From Pseudomonas sp. ICMP 561 (GTDB lineage Bacteria > Pseudomonadota > Gammaproteobacteria > Pseudomonadales > Pseudomonadaceae), in NCBI RefSeq assembly GCF_002699985.1, contig NZ_LKBT01000026.1, positions 1 through 37,292 of the forward strand: 37,292 bases of DNA. The letters are read 5' to 3'. The position numbers were made by a program, and so were the translations under genes. The notes under the pieces are model-generated. The model was given only the letters and a program-made list of their open reading frames with translations, was not told the DNA's origin and did no database searches. Shown piece by piece: positions 8,123 through 15,230 of the stretch; within the stretch, counting starts at the first letter, position 1; each line of letters opens with the position of its first letter.

Positions 8123-8567
8123 CGCAATAACCTTCCGCCCGATGACCGAGGCGGATCTGGACGCTGTACTGAAGATTGAGTACGCAGCTTTCAGCCATCC
8201 CTGGACTCGCGGCATTTTTCTGGATGGCCTCAAGTCTTACGAAATCTGGCTGATGTTCGAAGGAAACCAACAGGTCGGGCATGGCGTCGTGCAGGTCATC
8301 ATCGACGAAGCTCATCTGCTCAATATCACTGTCAAACCGGAAAGCCAGGGCCGCGGTCTGGGTTTGCGCCTGCTTGAGCACTTGATGTCCCGTGCCTACC
8401 AGTTGAACGCCCGGGAATGCTTCCTCGAACTACGTGACAGCAACCGCGCGGCTTATCGCCTGTATGAGCGCTTCGGCTTCAACGAAATCGGCCGCCGCCG
8501 GGATTATTACCCGGTTGCTGGCGGCCGCGAAGATGCGCTGGTCATGGCGTGTACGTTGTTTGAGTAA
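8115..8567 (+). CDS. rimI: Ribosomal protein bS18-alanine N-acetyltransferase RimI
   Basis: A 150-residue GNAT acetyltransferase of normal length for RimI, which transfers acetyl from acetyl-CoA to the N-terminal alanine of ribosomal protein S18. Visible features: the N-terminal RPMTEADLDAVLKIEYAAF segment, the acetyl-CoA binding motif VKPESQGRGLGLRLL, and the C-terminal block ELRDSNRAAYRLYERFGF followed by RRRDYYP, which is characteristic of RimI. The start ATG overlaps the end of the holD-like gene by eight bases, so the two are co-transcribed and probably coupled. Confidence 0.93.
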   Translation: MSDAITFRPMTEADLDAVLKIEYAAFSHPWTRGIFLDGLKSYEIWLMFEGNQQVGHGVVQVIIDEAHLLNITVKPESQGRGLGLRLLEHLMSRAYQLNARECFLELRDSNRAAYRLYERFGFNEIGRRRDYYPVAGGREDALVMACTLFE

Positions 8568-8596
8568 TCCGGAATACCGACCAGACATATTTCCCG

Positions 8597-8686
8597 GTAG
8601 GACCGAATTTATTCGGGAAGGCGGTATTCCAGGCGATACATAGGCTCGGATGTACCCGCTTCTTCGCGAATAAATTCGCTCCCACA
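8597..8686. repeat. REPIN (GTAGGACCGAATT / AATTCGCTCCCAC arms)
   Basis: An inverted pair of REP palindromes behind rimI: GTAGGACCGAATTTATTCGG at the left and CGCGAATAAATTCGCTCCCA at the right. The loop shares CAGGCGATACATA and CGGATGTAC with the element at 494-583. Confidence 0.8.
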
Positions 8687-8701
8687 GGTGATGTCATGTT
8701 C

Positions 8702-8793
8702 GTAGGACTGGCTTGAGCCGGGAGGGCGTCGGGACATTCGCTTAATATCCGTCGCCAGAAATAATGCCCTCCCGGCTAAAGCCGGTCCTACAG
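8702..8793. repeat. REPIN (GTAGGACCGGCTTTAGCCGGGAGG family)
   Basis: Left arm GTAGGACTGGCTTGAGCCGG and right arm CCGGCTAAAGCCGGTCCTAC form a near-perfect hairpin with a loop of about 40 bases. A second member of the same family lies at 27245-27333, and both loops contain CATTCGCT-like or GTTCGCTAA-like blocks. The left arm here has two or three changes relative to the right one. Confidence 0.82.
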
Positions 8794-8810
8794 ATTTTAT
8801 ATGCCTCAGG

Positions 8811-9227
8811 TTACTCGCTCTTTTCAGGCTTCCCATCCAGTGGATCCAGTCGGCCCAGCTCAGCCTCATCCAGACCATCACCACCACCAATGTCATCTTC
8901 ATCGACTACTGTCAGATCGAAATCGGCGGGGTTGTCTTCGCCTTCTTCTTCAGCGGAGCGGGCACCGTCTTCGCGGATCAGAATCTCTGGATCCAGATCG
9001 TCGTCAGTCGGATGATGATCCGGAGTCGACGCGCCGGTAAGGCCTGCTTCGCGCACGCGCTGCTCAGGGATTTCACGGGAGAGTTCGTCTTCCGGGATCA
9101 AGTCGCCGATGCGTGCATCGTCGCCTTTGTCGTCGAAGTTCAGCTCACGCATGGAGCCCATACGGTCTTCGTTATCGTCAATCGGTTCGGGTTGAGTTGC
9201 ACCGTAAGGGCGGCGGGAATCATTCAT
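8811..9227 (-). CDS. Small highly acidic protein of unknown function
   Basis: A 138-residue protein with an extreme excess of Asp and Glu and almost no hydrophobic core segments, so probably largely disordered in isolation. It has no signal peptide or membrane segment. Its place between rimI and a carbonic anhydrase gene is the same as that of a conserved gene in P. aeruginosa, as I recall. Homologues are sometimes labelled serine kinase/phosphatase without visible catalytic motifs; I see none here and do not support that label. The gene is transcribed away from the carbonic anhydrase gene, with about 160 bases between the two starts. Confidence 0.8.
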   Translation of the reverse strand: MNDSRRPYGATQPEPIDDNEDRMGSMRELNFDDKGDDARIGDLIPEDELSREIPEQRVREAGLTGASTPDHHPTDDDLDPEILIREDGARSAEEEGEDNPADFDLTVVDEDDIGGGDGLDEAELGRLDPLDGKPEKSE

Positions 9228-9386
9228 GGCGAATCCTCGTTATTAAGGGGCTTGAAAGGTGGACCGGCACCTATTCTGAAGATTCACTTTGCTTGCACGA
9301 GCGGATCGGGAATCTGCACAACAGAAGTTAGTGACCCGGATCGTCGAGCCCCAGTCATAAGCTGGCACATCTTCGAGGCATGACAC

Positions 9387-10028
9387 ATGAACGAGCTACA
9401 AGACCTGATCGACAACAACGAACGTTGGGCAGATGCGATCACCAAGGAAGATCCTGAGTTTTTTGCCAAGCTGGCACGCCAGCAGACCCCGGAATTCCTG
9501 TGGATAGGTTGCTCGGACGCCCGCGTACCTGCCAACGAGATCGTCGGCATGCTGCCGGGTGATCTGTTTGTGCATCGCAACGTGGCAAACGTCGTGCTAC
9601 ACACCGACCTCAACTGCCTGTCAGTGATCCAGTACGCCGTTGACGTGCTGAAGGTCAAACACATCCTGGTAACCGGCCACTATGGTTGCGGCGGTGTCCG
9701 TGCATCGATGCAGGATCGCCAACTGGGCCTGATCGATGGCTGGCTGCGCACCATCCGCGATCTGTATTACGAGCACCGCGATACTCTTGCCAAGTTGCCC
9801 ACCGAGGAAGAGCGCGTTGACCGCATGTGCGAGCTGAACGTCATCCAGCAAGTGGCGAACGTCGGCCACACCAGCATTGTGCAAAACGCCTGGCATCGCG
9901 GGCAGAGCCTCTCGATCCATGGTTGCATCTATGGCATCAAGGACGGCCGCTGGAAAAGCCTGAACGCGACCATCAGCGGCTTTGAGCAACTGCCGCCGCA
10001 GTACCGCTTGCGTCCGTTGGGGGAGTAA
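9387..10028 (+). CDS. can: Beta-class carbonic anhydrase, type II
   Basis: A 213-residue cytoplasmic enzyme interconverting CO2 and bicarbonate. The zinc ligands are Cys42, Asp44 (CSDAR), His98 and Cys101 (GHYGCGG). Trp39, Arg64 and Tyr181 are all present; in the E. coli and Haemophilus type II enzymes these form the allosteric bicarbonate pocket. The enzyme should therefore be of the bicarbonate-regulated type. Length and sequence are standard for the family. The start ATG has GAGG about 10 bases upstream. The gene stands alone and is followed within 30 bases by a nested hairpin element that may also end its transcript. Confidence 0.95.
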   Translation: MNELQDLIDNNERWADAITKEDPEFFAKLARQQTPEFLWIGCSDARVPANEIVGMLPGDLFVHRNVANVVLHTDLNCLSVIQYAVDVLKVKHILVTGHYGCGGVRASMQDRQLGLIDGWLRTIRDLYYEHRDTLAKLPTEEERVDRMCELNVIQQVANVGHTSIVQNAWHRGQSLSIHGCIYGIKDGRWKSLNATISGFEQLPPQYRLRPLGE

Positions 10029-10056
10029 GTAATCCGGTTGGATGCAAAACCCTGTG

Positions 10057-10196
10057 CAGACTGTGTGAAAACTACTGCGCTCGGCAATACTGCGTTAAAA
10101 ACAGGCGAAAAATGCTCATTTAGAACACCTAGACTCCGCTTTTTCGCCTGTTTTTGCCTTGTCTTGCCGTCGCTCGCTACGTTTTCACACAGTCTG
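10057..10196. repeat. 140-bp nested inverted-repeat element (MITE-like)
   Basis: The outer arms CAGACTGTGTGAAAAC (10057-10072) and GTTTTCACACAGTCTG (10181-10196) are perfect 16-bp inverted repeats. Inside are a second perfect 16-bp pair, AAAAACAGGCGAAAAA (10097-10112) and TTTTTCGCCTGTTTTT (10140-10155). The stretches between outer and inner arms pair imperfectly. The whole can form one long hairpin with a 27-base loop. It codes for nothing. I recognise the CTCGGCAATACTGCGTT core from intergenic repeats of other pseudomonads (from memory). It lies just behind the carbonic anhydrase gene. Confidence 0.75.
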
Positions 10197-10197
10197 T

Positions 10198-10327
10198 GTG
10201 GGAGCGGATTCATCCGCGAAGACGGCAGTAGGTCAATGAATATCTATTGAGTTTACCGAGCCCTTCGCGAATGAATTCGCTCCCACAGAGACCGAACCAG
10301 CCAGTAGGAGCGGATTCATCCGCGAGA
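10198..10327. repeat. REPIN plus an extra REP (GGAGCGGATTCATCCGCG family)
   Basis: TGTGGGAGCGGATTCATCCG (from 10198) pairs with the inverted copy TTCGCGAATGAATTCGCTCC ending at 10287. A third REP, GTAGGAGCGGATTCATCCGC, begins at 10304. Together with the 140-bp element these fill the 327-base gap between the carbonic anhydrase gene and the convergent secreted-protein gene. The REPIN abuts the MITE-like element with one base between them. Confidence 0.8.
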
Positions 10328-10355
10328 GAATGTTTCCCGGGACACCGCGCATTAT

Positions 10356-11528
10356 TTACATATACGGATGAACCGCTGGCGCTGTCAGCGGCTTCTGCAG
10401 CTGTTTAAGCGAGCGGGATACCGTGCTGCTCGTGCATTTGGCGTCAGCTTGCGCCTGAGTCAACTTGCGCACGTCGGTGTAGAACAGAACACAGGTCTTG
10501 GCCTTGTTGGTCACCTGCCAGTTCTGTGTGCAACTGCTCAATGTCGCCTTCGGGTCCGCGCCTGGTTTCTGGCCCATTCCTGCCTGCCAGCAGGCTGCAC
10601 TCAAATCCTGCCCCATGACCGCCAGTCCGGCGGCATCTGCCTTGGCTTCATCGCCACCATAGTTGGCTTTGTCAGCGGCGTACCAGATATAGCTTGGATG
10701 GTTCGAGCCCAGCACCGGCACGTTCTGCCCAGGATTCGGACTGATCGTCGCCAGACCCAGCACCGGCACGCTGGCTGAGTATTGTTGTTTGATCCAGTTA
10801 CGCACCGGCGCACCAAACGCAACCATCGGCAGCGACGTACCCGCAACGTTCTGGCTCAACTGCTTGACCATCGTGGTCTGGTAATCCTGGAAATAGCTGT
10901 ACACACCTTCCAGCGAACTGCCCGCTGAGGCTGGCGCGGCAATCGGCGCGATATCGATGATGGTCTGATAACCCGGCGTCTGCGCGGTCGGGATGCCGTT
11001 GTAGGTCAGCAACTGTGCCCAGCGGTCGGTGGTGTTGGACTTCAGATAGTCCTGAGCCTGGGTCAGCGAATAATCTGGCGGGAAGTGCAGCAGTTCAACG
11101 CTTTTGCGATTCTCCAGCGCCATGCCCAGCGGCAGGAACAAATACCAGTTGTACTGCCATTTGTCGGGTCCGGAGGCCAGGAGTTTTTGCGCGCCGTTGT
11201 AGGCCAGGTCGCCTGCGTCCAGCAGTTGGGAAAGAGGCTTGTCATAGCCGTCCGGCACACCGCTGATCTGCGCGTAGATCACGTCATTGTCGTTGGTGAC
11301 GGTGACTTTGCCGGTGTAGCCGTCGCGCTGCACGCTCTGGGTCAAGTAGTGCTCGACCGTCTGTTCCAGCGTCCAGTTGCGATAACAGATCACGTTGCAA
11401 TTGTTGGGGAAGGCGAAGAGTTGGGTGACACGCTCCCGGCTACCCAGCTTGATGTTGACATCGGCCTGAGCCATGGCACCAAACGTCAGAGTGGCGAGTG
11501 TTGCAGTCCATACAGCGGCTTTCAGCAT
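10356..11528 (-). CDS. Secreted protein of unknown function
   Basis: About 390 residues with a clear Sec signal peptide (hydrophobic core ending ATLTFGAMAQA, cleavage before DVN), so periplasmic or secreted. The ATG at 11528 is seven bases from AAGGA; an ATG two codons upstream (11534) is too close to it. The mature protein has several cysteines, among them NNCNVICYR near the start and CWQ, CTQ, CVL and KCT in the last quarter, which suits a disulfide-containing protein. A segment near residues 245-310 contains VAFGAP, then VLGSNHPS, then an Asp/Trp-containing stretch. This order is reminiscent of uracil-DNA-glycosylase-type folds, but no catalytic water-activating motif is clear. I do not recognise the family. 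The gene is a single unit with about 130 bases of non-coding sequence upstream. Confidence 0.8.
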   Translation of the reverse strand: MLKAAVWTATLATLTFGAMAQADVNIKLGSRERVTQLFAFPNNCNVICYRNWTLEQTVEHYLTQSVQRDGYTGKVTVTNDNDVIYAQISGVPDGYDKPLSQLLDAGDLAYNGAQKLLASGPDKWQYNWYLFLPLGMALENRKSVELLHFPPDYSLTQAQDYLKSNTTDRWAQLLTYNGIPTAQTPGYQTIIDIAPIAAPASAGSSLEGVYSYFQDYQTTMVKQLSQNVAGTSLPMVAFGAPVRNWIKQQYSASVPVLGLATISPNPGQNVPVLGSNHPSYIWYAADKANYGGDEAKADAAGLAVMGQDLSAACWQAGMGQKPGADPKATLSSCTQNWQVTNKAKTCVLFYTDVRKLTQAQADAKCTSSTVSRSLKQLQKPLTAPAVHPYM

Positions 11529-11660
11529 GCTCATATCCTTCTTGGCAATCTGCCCCGAGGTTTTGGGGCGCCTCAATATTGAAGCAATGTGCCATTACGA
11601 ATAAATGGGTCGCGGTAAATATTTATTACCTGCCACCGTGAGCATGCATTACCGATTTGT

Positions 11661-13358
11661 TCAGAGCACGAAACGCTGAACCATGACGTTCAGATCGGTC
11701 GCCAGCACTGAAAGCGCATTACTGGCGACTGTCGTTTGATGCGCACCGGATGCGCTTTGAGCCGACAAGTCGCGAATACTGCTGAGGTTGCGGTCCACTT
11801 CACCGGCTACTTGTGCCTGTTGTTCTGCAGCGCTGGCGATTAGCAGGTTGCGGTCGTTGATAGTGGAGGTTGAGCTGATAATTACGGTCAACGCTTCGCC
11901 GGTGGCGGCGGCCTGTTCAAGGGTCTCGTTGGCTTGAGTTGCCGTGAGCCGCAGCGCCTGGGCTGTTTCCTGAGTGCTCTGCTGCACGCTGTTGATCAGC
12001 CCTTCGATTTCCGTGGTCGACGCACTGGTGCGCTGCGCCAGGGAGCGAACTTCATCGGCCACCACGGCAAACCCGCGTCCGGCCTCACCCGCACGGGCGG
12101 CTTCGATGGCGGCATTGAGTGCCAGCAGGTTGGTCTGATTGGCAATCGCGCGTATTACATCAAGGATTTTGCTGATGCTCAAAGTGCGCTCAGCAAGCCC
12201 TTCAGCCTGATGCGAAGTATCCAGCACACTGCCGGTCAGTTCCTTGATCGAGCCAATGGTGTCGGCGAGGCGCGCTTTACCGTTGGCCGCCGCTTCGTTC
12301 GACGCCAGAGATTCGGTTGCCGTGTTGCTGGCATTGCTGGCGACTTCCATGGCCGCCTGACTCATCTGGTTGACCGCGACTGCTGCTTGCTCGATTTCGC
12401 TGTTCTGCAGCTTCAGGTTTTCCGCGCCGGATTCGGCGATGCTGCCCATTTCCTGCACCGACTGTGAAAGCTGGTTGGCCGCCGCGTAGATCTGCTCGAT
12501 GGTGGTGTGCAGATTGCCGCGCATCCGGCCGAGCATCGTCAACAACTGAGCTGTTTCGTCCTTGCCTTCGGGGATCGTCTGCGGGCTCAGGTCACCATTG
12601 GCGATGGTGCTGGCAATCTTCAACGCCTGACGGACCGGGCGAATGATGCTGACGCTCAAGCGCCAGGCCAGCAGCAAGGTCAGGGTCAGTACGGCGGCGA
12701 TAACGCTGAGCGCGATGATCCGGGTCTGGGCGTAACTGGCACTGGCATTTTCGACAGCAGTTGCCGCGCTTTGCTTGTTCAGTTCGCGCAGCAGTTGCAC
12801 CTGCATGTCCATCAGGTCGCCCTGCAAGGACAGCATGGTATTGGCAAGCATGCGTGCGTCTTCAATCTTGCGCTGTTCAATCAGCGCGATCTCGTCGTAA
12901 AGGCCTGGGATGAACGCTTTGTAAGCATCCTGCAACGCGACAAGGGAATCTCGCTCAGTGCTGTCCTTGACGTGGGCCAGATAGTCAGCGAAGCCTTTTT
13001 CGGCATCATTCTTCAGGGTTTCGACGTTGATCTTGCTGGTGACCACTGCGCCGGGGTCGTCAGCATTGGCGATCAGACGGATGCTTTCGCTGCGCATTTT
13101 GATCAGTGTGATCGCCAGCGCATCCGCCATGGCGATGCTGGGCAGCGAGCCGCTTTCCACGGTCTCACCCTGATTACGAATCTCCTGCATCTGGAGCAGA
13201 CAGAACGCGCCCAGTCCCACGGTAAGCAGCGAAGTGATCCCGAAACAAATCACCAGACGCTGAGTGATCCTGAAGCGTCGCAGGACAGCGGTAGCCCCGG
13301 AAGTAGCCCCGGAACGTCGGCGGAAAATGGCAGGTATTAACTTTTTCACGGCAGGCAA
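11661..13358 (-). CDS. Methyl-accepting chemotaxis protein (chemoreceptor)
   Basis: A second chemoreceptor, about 565 residues. It has a basic N-terminal tail of about 30 residues, TM1 near 34-55, a periplasmic helical domain (about 56-210) of 4-helix-bundle type, TM2 near 212-234, HAMP to about 290, and the signalling coiled coil with the standard tip (core NQTNLLALNAAIEAARAGEA). It has no CheR/CheB tail pentapeptide. The start is uncertain: TTG 13358 opens the longest frame, GTG 13349 would give MKKLIPAIF, and neither has a strong ribosome site. The unusually long basic tail could contain extra residues if the true start is further in. Ligand unknown. Confidence 0.9.
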   Translation of the reverse strand: MPAVKKLIPAIFRRRSGATSGATAVLRRFRITQRLVICFGITSLLTVGLGAFCLLQMQEIRNQGETVESGSLPSIAMADALAITLIKMRSESIRLIANADDPGAVVTSKINVETLKNDAEKGFADYLAHVKDSTERDSLVALQDAYKAFIPGLYDEIALIEQRKIEDARMLANTMLSLQGDLMDMQVQLLRELNKQSAATAVENASASYAQTRIIALSVIAAVLTLTLLLAWRLSVSIIRPVRQALKIASTIANGDLSPQTIPEGKDETAQLLTMLGRMRGNLHTTIEQIYAAANQLSQSVQEMGSIAESGAENLKLQNSEIEQAAVAVNQMSQAAMEVASNASNTATESLASNEAAANGKARLADTIGSIKELTGSVLDTSHQAEGLAERTLSISKILDVIRAIANQTNLLALNAAIEAARAGEAGRGFAVVADEVRSLAQRTSASTTEIEGLINSVQQSTQETAQALRLTATQANETLEQAAATGEALTVIISSTSTINDRNLLIASAAEQQAQVAGEVDRNLSSIRDLSAQSASGAHQTTVASNALSVLATDLNVMVQRFVL

Positions 13359-13685
13359 ACCCAGTCGATAGACGCATCGGAGACTGGGTTATAGGGCAGT
13401 TATGTGATGCCTTTGTGACATCGCAGGATTTGGCGTCAAATTTCCGATGATCCGCCCGGTCAAAAGGTTTGCGGTGCACCGACTTCCTGCATCAGCTCAT
13501 CCAGAAAACGCTTCATACGGGAAAAGCTTAGTGTGGAAATGATCCACGGTGAAACGCTTGTCGTCGTAATCACGTTGTGACGCGTGTGGGTTCTGCGGGT
13601 CATACAGGCCACTGCCCATTCAAACGTATTGCCAATGGATTTCCAAGCCTGCATCATTTGTTAATGATTTTCATTGGCAATCGAG
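13359..13685. other. Intergenic region between chemoreceptor and sigma-factor genes
   Basis: This 327-base gap has no REP element. On the minus strand a short open frame (13460-13657) ends in MKRFLDELMQEVG, which resembles the C-terminal helix of LysR-type regulators, but nothing upstream in that frame looks like one. It may be a decayed remnant or chance. The right end carries the Fur-box-like site and the start of the iron-signalling operon. Confidence 0.5.
13661..13679. promoter_or_regulatory. Fur box upstream of the sigma-factor gene
   Basis: The core AATGATTTTCATT (13663-13675) is a near palindrome. The surrounding 19 bases match about 14 of 19 positions of the Fur consensus GATAATGATAATCATTATC. 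It lies immediately in front of the ECF sigma gene, as expected if iron-loaded Fur represses this operon. Confidence 0.75.
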
Positions 13686-14192
13686 ATGTCTCACGTTCTG
13701 CAACGTCGTAATGACTTACTTGTTCGCCTGTTTGGCGAGCATCACGGCTGGCTGCTGGATCGTCTGCGTGCACGAATGGGGTGTTGCCATGACGCAGCGG
13801 ACATGGCCGCCGAAACGTTTGCCCACGTGGTGGCGTTGCCCGATACGCAGGTGATCCGTGAGCCTAGAGCTTTACTGACGACGATTGCCAAAAGGCTGAT
13901 ATTTGCTAGTTGGCGTCGGCGTGATCTGGAGCGTGCCTATCTCGAATCGCTGGCCGCCGAGCCCGAACTGTTCGAGCCCTCTCCCGAAGCGCGTTATCTG
14001 GTGATGGAAGCCTTGCTGGAGGTGGACCAGCTGCTTCACGGCCTTTCTTCAAGGGCCAGAGCTGCTTTTCTTTACAGTCAGCTGGACGGTTGGACCTACG
14101 CCCGGATCGGCGCTGAACTCGGTGTTTCCGCACCGCGGGTGCATCAATACGTTGTGCAAGGCCTCAAGGCCATTTGTGCGGTTGAGCGATGA
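13686..14192 (+). CDS. FecI-family ECF sigma factor
   Basis: A 168-residue sigma-70-family factor containing only regions 2 and 4. Region 2 spans about 8-75 (LVRLFGEHHGWLLDRLRAR, then DAADMAAETFAHV). Region 4 spans about 105-165 and contains the helix-turn-helix GWTYARIGAELGVSAPRVHQ. This is typical of iron-starvation sigma factors that switch on a siderophore receptor gene. I chose ATG 13686 (MSHVLQRRNDLLVRLF); the TTG at 13674 adds four residues inside the Fur box. Its stop overlaps the fecR-like ATG by four bases (ATGA). Fur control is likely from the site upstream. Confidence 0.92.
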   Translation: MSHVLQRRNDLLVRLFGEHHGWLLDRLRARMGCCHDAADMAAETFAHVVALPDTQVIREPRALLTTIAKRLIFASWRRRDLERAYLESLAAEPELFEPSPEARYLVMEALLEVDQLLHGLSSRARAAFLYSQLDGWTYARIGAELGVSAPRVHQYVVQGLKAICAVER

Positions 14193-15118
14193 GCGAGCTG
14201 CCTGCAGCCCTTGAACAGGCTATCGAATGGCATGCTCGCCAGGCTTCAGGACAGTTCACTGAAGGGGAACGTCAAGCGTTTGAGTGTTGGCTTGCGGCTG
14301 ATCAATCCCACGTAGCGGCATGGAATGGTCTGCGTTCACGGCTTGATCAGACGTTCTCGCACTTGTCCGGCAGCCGCGCCCGTCAGGTCTTGATTACCGG
14401 GACCAGCCGTCGTCATTTGCTGCGCGGTGCGTTGGCCGTTGGCGGTTGTGCGCTGGCCGCTCGGCTGGTGACCTGGCCGGGCATGCCGCTGGACAGGCTG
14501 ACCGCAGATATTACGACTGCCAACGCCCAGCGCCAGACCTTTGTTCTGGCTGATGGCTCCAGCCTGACCTTGAACGCAGAAAGTGCTATCGATGTGAATT
14601 TCACTGCGGGCATGCGCACGGTGCGTTTGCTGCGCGGAAGTCTGATGGCAAGCATCGAATCCCAAGACCGTCCGTTCCAGTTGGTTTGCAAGGACGGCAG
14701 CGCGCAGTTGGCCTCCGGTCGGTGTTTGCTGAGCCAGTATCAGGATCACGCGCAGTTCTGGTTGAAAACCGGCACTGCGCAGCTCCGGTCGCAGCGTCAG
14801 GCGCTAGCGCTGACTAACGGGCAGGGCGCGCGTCTGGATGCGCTGGGCTTACATCCATTGCCGGTCAGCCCAACCGATCCCGGTGCCTGGGTGCGTGGTT
14901 TGCTGGAGGTCAGTGATCAATCCCTCGGACAAGTGATCGACTCGCTGCGTCCTTATCGGCGTGGGGTGTTGCAGGTTTCTGATGCTGCGGCGTCTTTGCG
15001 TATCTCAGGTGTCTTCAATCTGGATAACAGCGATCAGGCCCTGGCAGCCTTGAAAGATATCCTGCCGCTGCGCATCGATCACTATTGGGGGCTATGGACC
15101 CGGATTGATCGGGTCTGA
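14189..15118 (+). CDS. FecR-family anti-sigma factor / signal transducer
   Basis: A 309-residue inner-membrane protein that would hold the FecI-type sigma factor inactive and pass on the siderophore signal from the receptor. Residues 8-50 form the cytoplasmic sigma-binding domain (EQAIEWHARQASGQF; FECWLAADQSHVAAW). A single membrane segment lies at about 77-96, directly preceded by SRRHLLRG (73-80), a twin-arginine-like motif. The periplasmic FecR domain covers about 110-215 (TFVLADGSSLTLNAESAIDV) and the C-terminal STN-like segment runs to 309. The gene sits between the sigma factor and the receptor, overlaps the former by four bases, and is of normal family length. Confidence 0.92.
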   Translation: MSELPAALEQAIEWHARQASGQFTEGERQAFECWLAADQSHVAAWNGLRSRLDQTFSHLSGSRARQVLITGTSRRHLLRGALAVGGCALAARLVTWPGMPLDRLTADITTANAQRQTFVLADGSSLTLNAESAIDVNFTAGMRTVRLLRGSLMASIESQDRPFQLVCKDGSAQLASGRCLLSQYQDHAQFWLKTGTAQLRSQRQALALTNGQGARLDALGLHPLPVSPTDPGAWVRGLLEVSDQSLGQVIDSLRPYRRGVLQVSDAAASLRISGVFNLDNSDQALAALKDILPLRIDHYWGLWTRIDRV

Positions 15119-15129
15119 ACGGCCCCTCT

Positions 15130-15160
15130 GGAAATAAAATCACGAGAGCCCTTAACAAAT
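15130..15160 (+). promoter_or_regulatory. Candidate ECF sigma promoter of the receptor gene
   Basis: GGAAATAAAA starts at 15130 in the 112-base gap between the fecR-like gene and the receptor gene. It resembles the GGAAAT -35 element of FecI-type promoters, with a possible weak -10 about 17 bases downstream. The receptor gene would be the natural target of the sigma factor two genes upstream. This is pattern-based only. Confidence 0.3.
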
Positions 15161-15230
15161 CGCCACCTCACTCTACAGAACAGGTAAAGGCGCCAGATTG
15201 TGCGCTCCGTTTTGCCAGCGAGGTTTAGCA

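Noticed and set aside
13460..13657. Short minus-strand frame ending in MKRFLDELMQEVG
   Set aside because: The end resembles a LysR C terminus, but the rest shows no domain and no start signal; noted as a possible remnant only.
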